Shown here: in pieces, positions 8,789 through 17,468 of the stretch
Layout: every line of letters begins with the position of its first letter
Numbering within the stretch: position 1 is the stretch's first letter
DNA from: HK1 sp965202735
GTDB taxonomy: Bacteria > Pseudomonadota > Gammaproteobacteria > HK1
DNA length: 64,000 bases
Reading direction: 5' to 3'
Assembly (NCBI GenBank): GCA_965202735.1
Contig: OZ241844.1
Span: forward strand, 1 to 64,000
Made by a program: the position numbers and the translations under genes
Notes under the pieces: model-generated
What the model was told of the DNA's origin: nothing
What the model saw: only the letters and a program-made list of their open reading frames with translations
Databases searched by the model: none

Positions 8789-9484
8789 TCAGAACTGGCC
8801 ACTTCCGCTGATTTCGCGTTTCTCATAGACGGCTTCAACCTTCTTGCCGTTCCATACGTAGCAGAGGTGCCGCTCCTGGCGGGCGTTGGAGAGAAGGGGA
8901 AGTCGGAACACGGCGACGGATTCGCCGCCTATCCGACGGACGCTGTCATAGGCGATCCCGTTCGACCCGGCTTCACGCAGCGTTCTCGCCAGATGCTGGC
9001 CCGCGGCGTAGTTGTCGTTGTGGTAGACGAGCGGCTGGACGGCTTTCTGGCCGCGCAGGTCATGTAGGTCCCCATCAAGGTCGACCTGATAGACCCTCAT
9101 GTCCAGCTCCATGTGAGTCTGGGCCGTGGCGCTCAGGAACCGCTCGCGATGGTGCTTGGTCTCGGCAATGGCTGTGTCCAGGTCGTTCGCGGCATAAAAG
9201 ACGCCGTATGTGCCATCCGAGAACCGGCTGCCGTTTGGGTTCAAATGGGTGAAGGCTGCCATGATGACGGTGGTCCCGGGCCCACTGATGCGATCTTCCG
9301 GCGGCACGAGCTCAATATCGCCAGCCTCGTCACGAAGCCTGGGATTCGTGAGTGCTTCCAACTCGAAGATCGCTTCAAGGTCGTCTGGATCGGTCACCCG
9401 CTCGAAGAGCTGAACAGGCGGAAACCGGCTGGGGATGATCCGCCAGCACGGCTTCCATTCGATGCGGGCGACCGGCAACGTCAT
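8789..9484 (-). CDS. RES-domain toxin
   Basis: The 231-residue protein has the RES domain: a conserved Arg near WRIIPSRFPP, then GTYGVFYAANDLDTAIAET and YHNDNYAAGQHLARTLRE with a late GGESVAVF. RES toxins (such as MbcT) degrade NAD+ by phosphorolysis or hydrolysis. The start codon overlaps the antitoxin stop by 4 bp (9481-9484), the standard antitoxin-first order of the Xre/RES family. Confidence 0.85.
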   Translation of the reverse strand: MTLPVARIEWKPCWRIIPSRFPPVQLFERVTDPDDLEAIFELEALTNPRLRDEAGDIELVPPEDRISGPGTTVIMAAFTHLNPNGSRFSDGTYGVFYAANDLDTAIAETKHHRERFLSATAQTHMELDMRVYQVDLDGDLHDLRGQKAVQPLVYHNDNYAAGQHLARTLREAGSNGIAYDSVRRIGGESVAVFRLPLLSNARQERHLCYVWNGKKVEAVYEKREISGSGQF

Positions 9485-9885
9485 GCCCAGCCACCCCGCT
9501 GTGCGTCGAGGTATTGCCGCACGACGAAGAGGTCTGCCACCTGGCCGGAGAGTATCCGGTCGAGAGCCGACTGACCAGCGAACAGCGGCGCCGCGTTCGG
9601 ACGCCTCACCCATTCGTCGGCCGCCTGCTCGTTGGGGAGCAGAAGCTGAAGTGCCTTGTAGATGCCCAGGATGTAGGAAATGCGCTCCAGCGTGTCCTTT
9701 GGCAGAACAGTGTTCGGATCCTTCTTCCACTTGAAGAAGGTCGACCGAGCTGTCAGCCCAAGCAGGGTCATCTGCTCCTCGACCGAGAGGCTCCAGAGAT
9801 CCGCGATGCGAAAGAACGAGCGCAACGCCGGGCCTGAGAGACCCTTCCGGTCAAAAGCGGTTGCTGGAAGTGCTTGTTCAGCCAT
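9481..9885 (-). CDS. MbcA/ParS/Xre-family antitoxin (DUF2384)
   Basis: The 134-residue protein carries an Xre-like HTH (LSVEEQMTLLGLTARSTFFKWKKD) and the C-terminal antitoxin domain with DEWVRRPNAAPLFAGQSAL, which caps the RES active site. ATG 9885 was chosen over a TTG at 9897 because GGAG lies seven bases upstream. The HTH and the perfect palindrome at 9918-9937 suggest negative autoregulation. It is translationally coupled to the toxin. Confidence 0.87.
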   Translation of the reverse strand: MAEQALPATAFDRKGLSGPALRSFFRIADLWSLSVEEQMTLLGLTARSTFFKWKKDPNTVLPKDTLERISYILGIYKALQLLLPNEQAADEWVRRPNAAPLFAGQSALDRILSGQVADLFVVRQYLDAQRGGWA

Positions 9886-9917
9886 GATTGACTCCAAGAA
9901 TGTTGTCAGAGAGAAAT

Positions 9918-9937
9918 ATAGTCCATTGATGGACTAT
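9918..9937. promoter_or_regulatory. Palindromic operator upstream of the Xre/RES operon
   Basis: Arms ATAGTCCA and TGGACTAT are perfectly complementary around a 4-base TTGA spacer, 33 bp before the antitoxin ATG. It lies in a locally AT-rich patch, the expected place for an autoregulatory operator overlapping a promoter. Binding by the antitoxin is an inference. Confidence 0.6.
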
Positions 9938-9972
9938 TCGCAAGGCGGGATGAAGAAGGTGAAGGGGCTCCA

Positions 9973-10440
9973 TTGCCTGTCGGGGAGCTGGGCGCCAATG
10001 ATTTCGAGGGGTTTGAAAGAGAGCTGAAGGCGTTCTTTGCCGGGCTTCCGTATCAGTGGCAGGGGCACGAGGACCGGGTGCGTTTCGAGGGATATCATGC
10101 TTCTGTCCTGTATGCCTGCTTCCTGACCCTGGGTCTGGACATCCGGGTCGAGGATTCCACGAGCCGGGGCCGTTCCGACATGGTATTGATGGACCAGGGC
10201 CAGGTGTTTGTGCTGGAGCTCAAGGCAGCGGATGAGCCGGACGTGGAGGCGAAGGCGGATGAAGCGCTTGCGCAGATGCGGGACAAGGACTACGCGGGCA
10301 AGTACCGCACGGGGAATCAGAGAGTCCATCTGCTTGCGCTGGTATTCGACCGGCGGAAGCGCAATCTGGCGACGATGCGGGTGGGCAAGGACCACATGGC
10401 GGTCGACCGAAGGGGCGCGGCCGGGGCGCCCGTACCGTGA
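9973..10440 (+). pseudogene. C-terminal fragment of AAA-ATPase/PD-(D/E)XK family protein
   Basis: The open frame matches the last 130 residues or so of the intact protein encoded at 56590-58152: FEGFERELKAFFAGLPYQWQ, then SRGRSDMVLMDQGQVFVLELK, which is the PD-(D/E)XK-like nuclease domain, then KYAGKYR-like text. The ATPase half is missing and no proper start is present; the best candidate is a TTG at 9973. The 3' tail (RRGAAGAPVP) looks divergent. It is a fossil of a second, probably mobile, copy of this family. Confidence 0.75.
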
Positions 10441-10530
10441 TCCGCCGCTACACCTCCGCCGGCCACCCGCCGTATCCTTCGCGGTGACCGGAGCGGCGCG
10501 ACCCGCTCGACCGGACCGGAGGCCGCCGGC

Positions 10531-12579
10531 ATGTCCCGGAACCCGCCCGCTTCGCGGGGAATCGCGAACGAGCCGCTGCTTCGGCCGTTCACGCTGAAGC
10601 ATCTCACCTTTCGCAACCGCATCATGAGCACCAGCCACGCCTGCGGTCTCGCCGAGGGCGGGATGCCCGCGGAGCGCTACCAGCGGTACCACGAGGCGAA
10701 GGCGAGGGGCGGTATCGCGCTCACCATGTTCGGCGGCTCGTCCAACGTCTCCCCCGACTCCCAGTGGAACTTCCCGCAGATCAACCTGCACGACGAACGC
10801 ATCGTCGACCACTTCCGGCAGTTTGCGACGCGCATCCACGCTCAGGGCGCCCTCCTGATGTGCCAGATCACCCACGTGGGCGGCCGCGGCGAGCCCGGCG
10901 CCGGGGCGCGGCTTGCGCCCATCGGCCCGTCTCCGGTGCGCGAGACCCCGCACCGGGCGTTCGCGAGGGAGATGGACGAGCACGACATCGCGCGGGTCGT
11001 CGCCGACTACGCGCGGGCCGCGGCGCGGTGCCGGGAAGGCGGTCTCGACGGTATCGAGACCCTCACCGGCGCCCACCTCATCGGGCAGTTCCTGTCGCCG
11101 GCGACGAACCACCGCACCGACCGGTTCGGCGGATCGGTCGAGAACCGCTGCCGCTTCGGGCTGATGGTGCACGAGGCGGTCCGCAGGGCGGTGGGCGACG
11201 ACTTCGTGGTCGGCATCCGGTTCGTGGTCGACGAGGCCGGCGAGGGGCGCCTCGACTTCGAGGAATGCCTCGAGATCGCCCGGATCTTCCAGGCGTCGGG
11301 GACCATCGACTTCTTCAACGCCATCTACGGCCGCATGGACACCCAGGTCCGGCTCGCGGTGGACTGCATGCCGGGCATGGCCTCGCCGATGGCGCCGTTC
11401 CTCGCCCGGGCCGGCGCCTTCCGGCAGGCGGTGGACCTGCCCGTCTTCCACGCCACGCGGATCACCGAGCTCGCGACCGCGCGTCATGCGATCCGGGAGG
11501 GACTGCTCGACATGGTGGCGATGACGCGGGCGCACATCGCGGACCCGGCGCTGGTCGCGAAGCTCGCGCGCGGCGAGGAGGAGAGGGTGCGCCCGTGCGT
11601 CGGCGCGACCCACTGCATGAGCGAGCTGCGTCCGGCCTGCCTCCACAACCCCTCGACCGGCCACGAGCGCGAGCTTCCCCACGAGGTCGAGCCGGCGCCG
11701 GCGAGGCGCCGCGTGCTCGTCGCGGGCGGCGGTCCGGCCGGGCTCGAGGCGGCGCGGGTCTGCGCGGAACGGGGCCACGACGTGCGGCTCCGGGAAGCGT
11801 CGGGCGCGCTCGGCGGACAGGTGCTCCTCGCCACCCGGGCGAGCTGGCGCCGGGACCTCGCCGGCATCGTCGACTGGCGCGGCCGGGAGCTGGAGCGGCT
11901 CGGGGTCGATGTGCGCTTCAACCGGTACGTCGAGCCCGAGGCGGCCGTCGAGGAAGGCGCCGATGTCGTGATCGTCGCGACCGGCGGCGTCCCGGACCTC
12001 GACTGGATCGACGGCGCCGAGCACTGCACGAGCGTGTGGGACATCCTCACCGGCGCGGTGCGGCCGAGCGAGCGAGTCATCGTCTACGACGGCACCGGAC
12101 GCCACGCCGCGCTGACGGCGGCGGAGAAGGTGCGTCTCGCCGGGAGCGAGGTCGGGTTCTTCGGACTCGACGGCCATCTGGCGATGGAGATGGCGTACTC
12201 CGAGCAGGTCGTCTGGCGCCGGCGGACCTGCGAGATCGGCATCGAGCCGAGGCTCGACCGGCGTCTCGTGCGCATCGAGCGCGACGGCAACCGGCTTCGC
12301 GTCGCGTTCCGCCACGAGCTGACGGATGCGGAGGAGACGCACGAGACGGACCAGATCGTGGTCGAGCACGGGACGCGTCCGGCGGACGCGCTCTTTCGGG
12401 GCCTGCGGCAGCGTGCGTCGAACCGTGGTGTCGTCGACCAGGCGGCGCTGCTCGAAGGCCGGCGGCAGCCGGGAGCGGACGACGGCGGCTTCCAGCTCTT
12501 CCGGATCGGCGACGCGGTCTCCAGCCGCAACATCCACGCCGCGGTGCTCGACGCGTTCCGGCTCTGCCGGGTGCTGTAG
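10531..12579 (+). CDS. Old Yellow Enzyme-type FMN/FAD oxidoreductase (TMADH/2,4-dienoyl-CoA reductase-like)
   Basis: The 682-residue two-part flavoenzyme has an N-terminal FMN TIM barrel (LRPFTLKHLTFRNRIMST; LTGAHLIGQFLSP; NHRTDRFGGSVENRCRF) up to about residue 340. It is followed by an iron-sulfur segment RPCVGATHCMSELRPACLHNP, then an FAD/NAD(P)H half with VLVAGGGPAGLEAARV and VIVATGG. The family includes trimethylamine and dimethylglycine/stachydrine demethylases and 2,4-dienoyl-CoA reductase. Only three of the usual four cluster cysteines are seen here: the second is an Ala (CVGA), as in the betaine-demethylase-like branch. The neighbouring choline-kinase-like gene fits methylamine or betaine metabolism, but the substrate is unknown. 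Confidence 0.85.
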   Translation: MSRNPPASRGIANEPLLRPFTLKHLTFRNRIMSTSHACGLAEGGMPAERYQRYHEAKARGGIALTMFGGSSNVSPDSQWNFPQINLHDERIVDHFRQFATRIHAQGALLMCQITHVGGRGEPGAGARLAPIGPSPVRETPHRAFAREMDEHDIARVVADYARAAARCREGGLDGIETLTGAHLIGQFLSPATNHRTDRFGGSVENRCRFGLMVHEAVRRAVGDDFVVGIRFVVDEAGEGRLDFEECLEIARIFQASGTIDFFNAIYGRMDTQVRLAVDCMPGMASPMAPFLARAGAFRQAVDLPVFHATRITELATARHAIREGLLDMVAMTRAHIADPALVAKLARGEEERVRPCVGATHCMSELRPACLHNPSTGHERELPHEVEPAPARRRVLVAGGGPAGLEAARVCAERGHDVRLREASGALGGQVLLATRASWRRDLAGIVDWRGRELERLGVDVRFNRYVEPEAAVEEGADVVIVATGGVPDLDWIDGAEHCTSVWDILTGAVRPSERVIVYDGTGRHAALTAAEKVRLAGSEVGFFGLDGHLAMEMAYSEQVVWRRRTCEIGIEPRLDRRLVRIERDGNRLRVAFRHELTDAEETHETDQIVVEHGTRPADALFRGLRQRASNRGVVDQAALLEGRRQPGADDGGFQLFRIGDAVSSRNIHAAVLDAFRLCRVL

Positions 12580-12598
12580 GCGGGGGACCTCTCGTCTC

Positions 12599-13516
12599 GT
12601 GCACAGTCCGGTTGAACGGGCCGCGCGCCTCGCGTGCTGGAAGGGCGACGTCGCGCCGGAGCCGCTCGGCGGCGGGATCACCAACGTCAACTTCACCGTC
12701 GAGGACGCCGGCGAGCGCTACGTCGTGCGCATCGGCGAGGACATTCCGGTGCACGGGGTGTATCGCGTGAACGAGCTGGCCTCGGCGCGGGCGGCCCACG
12801 CGGCCGGGATCGCCCCGGAGATCGTGCATGCGGAGCCGGGCGCGCTGGTGATGCGATGGGTGGACGGGCGCACCCTGGAGCCTGCGGACGTGCGCGAGCC
12901 GGCCAACCTCGACCGCATCGTCGACACGGTGCGCCGATGCCACCGCGAGGCCCCGGCGCACTTCCGCGGTGCGACGCCCATGTTCTGGGTCTTCCAGGTG
13001 GTGCGCGGCTATGCGCGCGTCCTGCGCGAGGACGGGAGCCGGATGGCGGGCCGGCTCGACGAGCTGCTCGCGCGCGCCGCGCGCCTCGAGTCGGTGGTGG
13101 GTCCGGTCGGGATCGTCTTCGGCCACAACGACCTGCTCGCGGCCAACCTCATCGACGACGGAGACCGGGTCTGGCTGATCGACTGGGAGTACGCGGGCTT
13201 CAACAGCCCGCTCTTCGACCTCGGCGGCCTCGCCTCGAACAGCGAGCTGGACGCCGGGGCGGAGCGCCGGATGATGGAGCGCTACCTCGGGGCGCCGCCC
13301 CGCGAGCCCCTGCTCTCGAGCTACGCCGCGATGAAGTGCGCCTCGCTGCTGCGCGAGGCGATGTGGAGCATGGTCTCGGAGCTGCACTCCGGGATCGACT
13401 TCGACTATGCCGCGTACACCGAGGAGAACCTCGAACGGTTCGAACGGGCCTGGGAGGCGCTGGCGGTCCGGGCCGGGGCCGGCGCTTCCCCTCGCCGCCG
13501 GGGGCGGGCCGGGTGA
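12599..13516 (+). CDS. Choline/ethanolamine kinase-like phosphotransferase
   Basis: The 305-residue protein has the aminoglycoside/choline kinase fold: the nucleotide loop GGGITNVNFTVE, the Brenner motif GHNDLLAANLI (catalytic Asp) and the metal-binding VWLIDWEYAGFNSPLFDLG. The GTG at 12599 starts 19 bp after the oxidoreductase stop and directly before a family-like N-terminus. The order suggests one operon with the flavoenzyme. Substrates in the family include choline, ethanolamine and thiamine; the one used here cannot be told. Confidence 0.8.
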   Translation: MHSPVERAARLACWKGDVAPEPLGGGITNVNFTVEDAGERYVVRIGEDIPVHGVYRVNELASARAAHAAGIAPEIVHAEPGALVMRWVDGRTLEPADVREPANLDRIVDTVRRCHREAPAHFRGATPMFWVFQVVRGYARVLREDGSRMAGRLDELLARAARLESVVGPVGIVFGHNDLLAANLIDDGDRVWLIDWEYAGFNSPLFDLGGLASNSELDAGAERRMMERYLGAPPREPLLSSYAAMKCASLLREAMWSMVSELHSGIDFDYAAYTEENLERFERAWEALAVRAGAGASPRRRGRAG

Positions 13517-13532
13517 TCGGGACGTCCCGGGC

Positions 13533-14369
13533 TCAGGTCCGGTGCGTCCGCCAGTCGGTGCCGTGGTAGAGGATCCTGCGGCGCTCCTCCTCGGCCCAGC
13601 GGTGGAAATCCACCGCGGCCGGGTCGAAGTCGCACTCCGGCTCGGGCTCGAGCTCGAAGTGGCCGTGGGTGTCGACGCCGCGCACGAGCGCCACGCTGTC
13701 GTGGTCGGAACGGACCTGGCGGGCATCCGGCGGGATGAAGCGGATCGCCAGCCCGATGCGGCGGTCGCCGGTGCGGTTGGGGTGCGACGCGTGGGCGATG
13801 CGGAAGGCGAAGAGCGAGCCCTCGCCCGGCTCCAGCTCGACGTTCACCGCCTTCGACTCGTCGATGCCCTCGACGATCTCCTGCCCGCGGGTGAGCATGT
13901 TGTCGTCGTGGTAGGTCTCGCGGTGGGGGAGGTCCGGCCCCACGTGCGAGCCCGGGAGGTAGCGCATGCAGCCGCTGGCCAGGTTCGAGGGCGAGAGCGC
14001 CACCCACATGGTGACCAGCCTGTCGCTGTCGAGCCCCCAGTACTGGCTGTCCTGGTGCCAGGAGACGTAGCTGGGGGAGTTGGCCTCCTTGAGCCACCAG
14101 TCCGTGGACCAGACCATGATGTCGGGACCGATGACGTCCTCGACCGGGTCGAGGAGCCGCGGCGAACGGATGAAGTCCGCCAGCCACTTGAAGAGCAGGT
14201 GGCTCTTGAAGCGGACCGGGCCCCTGAGCGGCCCGCCGTGCGCGTCTTCGTAGGCCTCGAGCCGCGACCGCATCCGCAGCGCCTCCTCCCTCGTGGCCAC
14301 CTGAAGCGGCGCATGGAAGCCGTCGCGGCGGAACCGCCCGGCGGCAGCCTCGTCCAGCACCTTGCCCAT
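13533..14369 (-). CDS. Phytanoyl-CoA dioxygenase family (PhyH) enzyme
   Basis: The 278-residue Fe(II)/2-oxoglutarate oxygenase has the iron motif HxD in SWHQDSQYWG, the distal His in AHASHPNRTGDRR, and the 2-oxoglutarate-binding Arg shortly after. Full length for the family. The ATG at 14369 follows GAGAGGGG. It is convergent with the kinase gene (16 bp apart) and borders the repeat cluster. PhyH proteins hydroxylate diverse substrates, and the true substrate is unknown. Confidence 0.85.
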   Translation of the reverse strand: MGKVLDEAAAGRFRRDGFHAPLQVATREEALRMRSRLEAYEDAHGGPLRGPVRFKSHLLFKWLADFIRSPRLLDPVEDVIGPDIMVWSTDWWLKEANSPSYVSWHQDSQYWGLDSDRLVTMWVALSPSNLASGCMRYLPGSHVGPDLPHRETYHDDNMLTRGQEIVEGIDESKAVNVELEPGEGSLFAFRIAHASHPNRTGDRRIGLAIRFIPPDARQVRSDHDSVALVRGVDTHGHFELEPEPECDFDPAAVDFHRWAEEERRRILYHGTDWRTHRT

Positions 14370-14448
14370 CGTCGCGCCCCTCTCCCGCTGGATGCCTCCC
14401 GCAATCATTCGCTCTCCCGGCGCCGCGATCAAGCCGGCAGGGCCTCCG

Positions 14449-14514
14449 GTAGTGTCTCAGTTTGACTCCGGGACCGTTGTGTCGTGTCGAGGAAGAAAGT
14501 CGGACCGAGGCGCC
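14449..14514 (+). repeat. Family A element, copy 2
   Basis: Arms of about 17 bases (gtgtctcagtttgact against agtcggaccgaggcgccac, imperfect) surround the core ccgggaccgttgtgtcg..gaggaaga. It is continuous with the family F sequence that follows. Confidence 0.65.
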
Positions 14515-14640
14515 ACCCGTCGTCGGGAAGGGTGTACGTCCGGTTGGCGAGAGCCCTGGTTTCCGGTTCCGGGAGACCCTGAGGACGAGGGCATCGCGCG
14601 CACGGTTCGCAAAGGCGGGATGCCCTGGTCCCGAAAGAAG
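14515..14640 (+). repeat. Family F repeat, copy 1
   Basis: About 125 bp, starting near gggtgtacgtccggttggc and ending tgccctggtcccgaaagaag. An inverted copy lies at 17033-17165 and a degenerate one at 19650-19770. No coding sense is seen. Confidence 0.6.
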
Positions 14641-14834
14641 CCCCTCTCCCCCCGGGAGAGGGGTTTGGGGTGAGGGGGATCGAATCATCGCCGCACCCTC
14701 ACCCCCGGCCCCTCTCCCGGGGGGAGAGGGGAGAATGCGGGTGTCTTCGGCCCGCCCGCCGCCTCCACTTCATGCGGCGCGAGGGGCAACCCGGCCATGA
14801 GCCCGGCCATGAACATTCCGACACCGAGCCAGGG

Positions 14835-14900
14835 AGTGCCTCAGCTTGACTTCGGGGCAGTGATGTCGCGCTGAGGAAGAAAGTCAAAATGAGACACTAC
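14835..14900 (+). repeat. Family A element, copy 3
   Basis: Arms agtgcctcagcttgact and aagtcaaaatgagacact surround ggggcagtgatgtcgcgctgagg. Its upstream 30 bp (ccgacaccgagccaggga) also recur, inverted, after copy 4, so the repeated unit here is about 100 bp. Confidence 0.7.
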
Positions 14901-14937
14901 CAACTTCACAGCGGTCACCAGCCGCCGACCGCGACAA

Positions 14938-15140
14938 AAACGGTCATGGTCGACGCCGTGCTGGACCACCCCGTAGAATGAAAATTGGTGCTCGTCGCGC
15001 GGGCGGACTTCGGGCCACATCGGGGTCGCCTGCCGGTCGCAGCCCGCAACCGGAGCGCCGCAAGGTGTGAATGCCCGGTGCCGCCGACCGGCGGCGCACA
15101 GGATGCGTTGCGCCGAATCCCAGAGTATTTTCACGGCAAA
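14938..15140 (+). repeat. Family B 203-bp repeat, copy 1
   Basis: This 203-bp repeat starts AAACGGTCATGG and ends GTATTTTCACGGCAAA. It contains a strong hairpin from GTGCCGCCG / CGGCGGCGCAC. It lies 97 bp before hutI and in the same orientation. Copies at 16808, 46019 and (inverted) 21941 have the same length; 1-3 differ at a few bases and copy 4 is more diverged. No terminal inverted repeat or target duplication is visible. Confidence 0.85.
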
Positions 15141-15237
15141 AATGGTCCTGCCCCCCTGGTGTCCTCGCGCACGCTCGCGGTCGTACCATCCCCGCCCTGC
15201 TTCATTCATTGAACGGTCCGTTCAGGGAGAGTGACGC

Positions 15238-16443
15238 ATGTCCCGGCAGCTCCTCACGCATCTGACGCTCGCCACGATGGAGCGCGGCGGACATCCCTGG
15301 GGCCTCGTCGGCGACGGCGTGGTGGCGACGGAGGACGGGCGCATCGCCTGGTGCGGGCCGGCGGACGCGGTGCCGGACGACCATGCGGCGTGGCCGCGGC
15401 GCGCTCTCGGCGGCCGTCTCGTCACCCCCGCGCCGATCGACTGCCACACCCATGTCGTGTACGGCGGCGACCGCGCCCGGGAGTTCGAGATGCGGCTCGA
15501 GGGGATGAGCTACGAGGACATCGCCCGGGCCGGCGGCGGGATCTTCTCCACCGTCGAGGCGACCCGGCAAACGGACCCGGACGCGCTTCTCGCGGGCGCT
15601 CTGCCCCGCGTCGACGCGCTGATCGCCGAGGGCGTCTCCACCATCGAGATCAAGTCGGGCTACGGGCTCGACGTCGAGACGGAGCTCGCCATGCTGCGCA
15701 CCGCGCGCCGCATCGCCGCCGAACGCCCGGTGCGGGTGCGCACCAGCTTCCTCGGCGCCCACGCGGTGCCCCCGGAGTACGCGGGCCGCCCGGACGCCTA
15801 TCTCGACGAGGTCTGCCTGCCCGCCCTGGACGCCGCCCACGCGCAGGGACTCGTCGATGCGGTGGACGGCTTCTGCGAAGGGATCGCCTTCGGCCCGAGC
15901 CGGATCGACCGCGTGTTCGGGCGCGCCCGCGCGCTCGGCCTGCCGGTGAAGCTGCACGCGGAGCAGCTCTCCGACCTCGGGGGCGCCGCCCTCGCGGCGC
16001 GCCACCGCGCGCTCTCCGCCGACCATCTGGAGTACGCGAGCGAGGACGGCGTGCGCGCCCTTGCCGGGGCGGGGACGGTCGCGGTGCTCCTCCCCGGCGC
16101 CGCCTATACCCTGCACGCGGCACGGCATCCGCCGGTGGAGCTCTTTCGCAGGCACGGCGTGCCGATGGCGGTGGCGACGGACTGCAACCCCGGCTCGTCG
16201 CCCCTCGCCTCGCTCCTGCTCGCGATGAACATGGCCTGCACGCTCTTTCGCCTGACCCCGGAAGAGGCGCTGGCCGGAGTCACGCGCGAAGCGGCGCGCG
16301 CGCTCGGGCTCGACGACGCCGGCCGCATCGCTCCGGGGCTGCGCGCGGATCTTGCGGTATGGGACGTGGCGCATCCCGCGGAGCTCGCCTACCGGATCGG
16401 CTTCAACCCGCTGGCGGAGCGGATCGTCGCGCCGGCGGACTGA
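15238..16443 (+). CDS. hutI: Imidazolonepropionase
   Basis: The 401-residue amidohydrolase opens imidazolone-propionate to N-formimino-L-glutamate, the third step of histidine breakdown. The metal site starts with H70 and H72 in IDCHTHVVYGGDRAREFEMR; the family-typical IKSGYGLDVETELAML, VKLHAEQLSD and VATDCNPGSSP follow. Length and order fit HutI fully. The start ATG at 15238 follows GGGAG. It stands alone between repeat clusters, with hutF 1.1 kb downstream on the same strand; hutH and hutU are not in the window. Confidence 0.95.
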   Translation: MSRQLLTHLTLATMERGGHPWGLVGDGVVATEDGRIAWCGPADAVPDDHAAWPRRALGGRLVTPAPIDCHTHVVYGGDRAREFEMRLEGMSYEDIARAGGGIFSTVEATRQTDPDALLAGALPRVDALIAEGVSTIEIKSGYGLDVETELAMLRTARRIAAERPVRVRTSFLGAHAVPPEYAGRPDAYLDEVCLPALDAAHAQGLVDAVDGFCEGIAFGPSRIDRVFGRARALGLPVKLHAEQLSDLGGAALAARHRALSADHLEYASEDGVRALAGAGTVAVLLPGAAYTLHAARHPPVELFRRHGVPMAVATDCNPGSSPLASLLLAMNMACTLFRLTPEEALAGVTREAARALGLDDAGRIAPGLRADLAVWDVAHPAELAYRIGFNPLAERIVAPAD

Positions 16444-16469
16444 GCCCGGGGCCGAGGCTGCCGGAGGCC

Positions 16470-16591
16470 CGGTGACTCCCGCCAGCGCCCGGAGAGGCCG
16501 TACCGTGGTGGGATTCCGGTGCGATTTCGGCCCTCAGAGCGTCGAGTCGGGGGGATTTCGGGGGCCTGCTCCCGCCTGGCGGGAGTGGTTG
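16470..16591 (-). repeat. Family D MITE-like element, copy 2
   Basis: The element is 122 bp with ends related to CAGCGATTCCCGCCAG. It is flanked by a perfect 9-bp duplication CCGGAGGCC at 16461-16469 and 16592-16600, only 18 bp after the hutI stop. Confidence 0.85.
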
Positions 16592-16604
16592 CCGGAGGCC
16601 CGGT

Positions 16605-16668
16605 AGTGTCTCATTTTGACTTTCTTACTCAGCGCGACATCACTGCCCCGAAGCCAGACCAAGGCGCT
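16605..16668 (-). repeat. Family A element, copy 4
   Basis: Inverted relative to copy 3. Arms agtgtctcattttgacttt and aagccagaccaaggcgct enclose cactgcccc. It starts right after the target duplication of D copy 2. Confidence 0.7.
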
Positions 16669-16807
16669 CCCTGGCTCGGTGTCGGAGTATTCATGGCCGG
16701 GCTGCCGGAGTCGCCGGGCTCAGGAGAAGACACCCGATCTTCTCCCCTCTCCCCTCGGGAGAGGGGCCGGGGGTGAGGGTGCGGCGATGATTCGGTCCCC
16801 TCACCCC

Positions 16808-17010
16808 AAACGGTCATGGTCGACGCCGTGCTGGACCACCCCGTAGAATGAAAATTGGTGCTCGTCGCGCGGGCGGACTTCGGGCCACATCGGGGTCGCC
16901 TACCGGTCGCAGCCCGCAACCGGAGCGCCGCAAGGTGTGAATGCCCGGTGCCGCCGACCGGCGGCGCACAGGCTGCGTTGCGCCGAATCCCAGAGTATTT
17001 TCACGGCAAA
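16808..17010 (+). repeat. Family B 203-bp repeat, copy 2
   Basis: The same length as copy 1 with only a few substitutions. It faces hutF (start 17571). Its right end (cacggcaaa) abuts a family E palindrome. Confidence 0.85.
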
Positions 17011-17032
17011 CCCCTCTCCCGGGGGGAGGGGG

Positions 17033-17165
17033 GCTTCTTTCGGGACCAGGGGCATCCCGCCTTTGCGAACCGTGTGCGCGATACCCTTGTCCCCAGGGTC
17101 TCCCGGAACCGGAAACGAGGGCTCTGGCAAACCGGACGTACACCTTTCCCGACGACGGGTGGCGC
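17033..17165 (-). repeat. Family F repeat, copy 2 (inverted)
   Basis: The reverse complement of 14515-14640 with scattered differences (cttctttcgggaccagggg at the left). Together the two copies form the outer part of an inverted arrangement around hutI. Confidence 0.6.
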
Positions 17166-17257
17166 CTCGGTTCGACGGTCTTCTTCAACACGACAGAACG
17201 CTTCCTCAACTCGACAGAACGGTCCCGGGGTCAAACCGAGACAGTACCGGATGGCCG

Positions 17258-17468
17258 GTAGTGTCTCGGTCTGGCTTCGGGGCAGCCAGGACCATTCAGA
17301 AGTCGCGGTCATTGGCCGCCAGACCGGAATCTCGCACGGTGGCGGGCGGTCTTCCGGCATCGAAGACCCGATATCGGGCGTCTGATGAACCGCTCGTCAC
17401 GGCTTCCGGAGAGCCCTGTCGGGGCAGCGATGTCGCGTTGAGGAAGAAAGTCGGAATGAGGCACTACC
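17258..17468 (+). repeat. Family A element, copy 5, interrupted by family C
   Basis: The left part is gtagtgtctcggtctggctt and the right part ends gaatgaggcactacc. Family C sits inside with a 10-bp duplication of A sequence (tcggggcagc at 17277-17286 and 17419-17428). Confidence 0.8.
17287..17418 (+). repeat. Family C MITE-like element, copy 1
   Basis: The element is 132 bp. The left end CAGGACCATTCAGAAGTCG and the right end (reverse complement CAGGGCTCTCCGGAAGCCG) form imperfect terminal inverted repeats. A perfect 10-bp target duplication TCGGGGCAGC flanks it. Confidence 0.87.

Larger units (their letters stand above)
14433..15237. other. Repeat cluster upstream of hutI
   Basis: No gene is seen. 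In order it holds family A (14449-14514), family F (14515-14640), two GC-rich family E palindromes (about 14640-14667 and 14699-14732), a second family A copy (14835-14900), and family B (14938-15140). Much of the same material recurs in inverted orientation after hutI. A short spacer with hutI's ribosome-binding region ends it. Confidence 0.75.

Noticed and set aside
8617..8811. Plus-strand 64-codon frame near the zinc-ribbon remnant
   Set aside because: No family resemblance, no ribosome-binding site, and it overlaps the better-supported minus-strand fragment.
10764..12770. Long plus-strand frame overlapping the OYE-type oxidoreductase
   Set aside because: Arg/Gly/Ala-rich shadow frame. 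The OYE frame has all family motifs.
14841..15209. Minus-strand 122-codon frame over repeat B copy 1
   Set aside because: Only the 203-bp repeat part is conserved between copies. The flanks differ in each copy, so a real protein is unlikely, although the open minus strand is noted under the family B finding.
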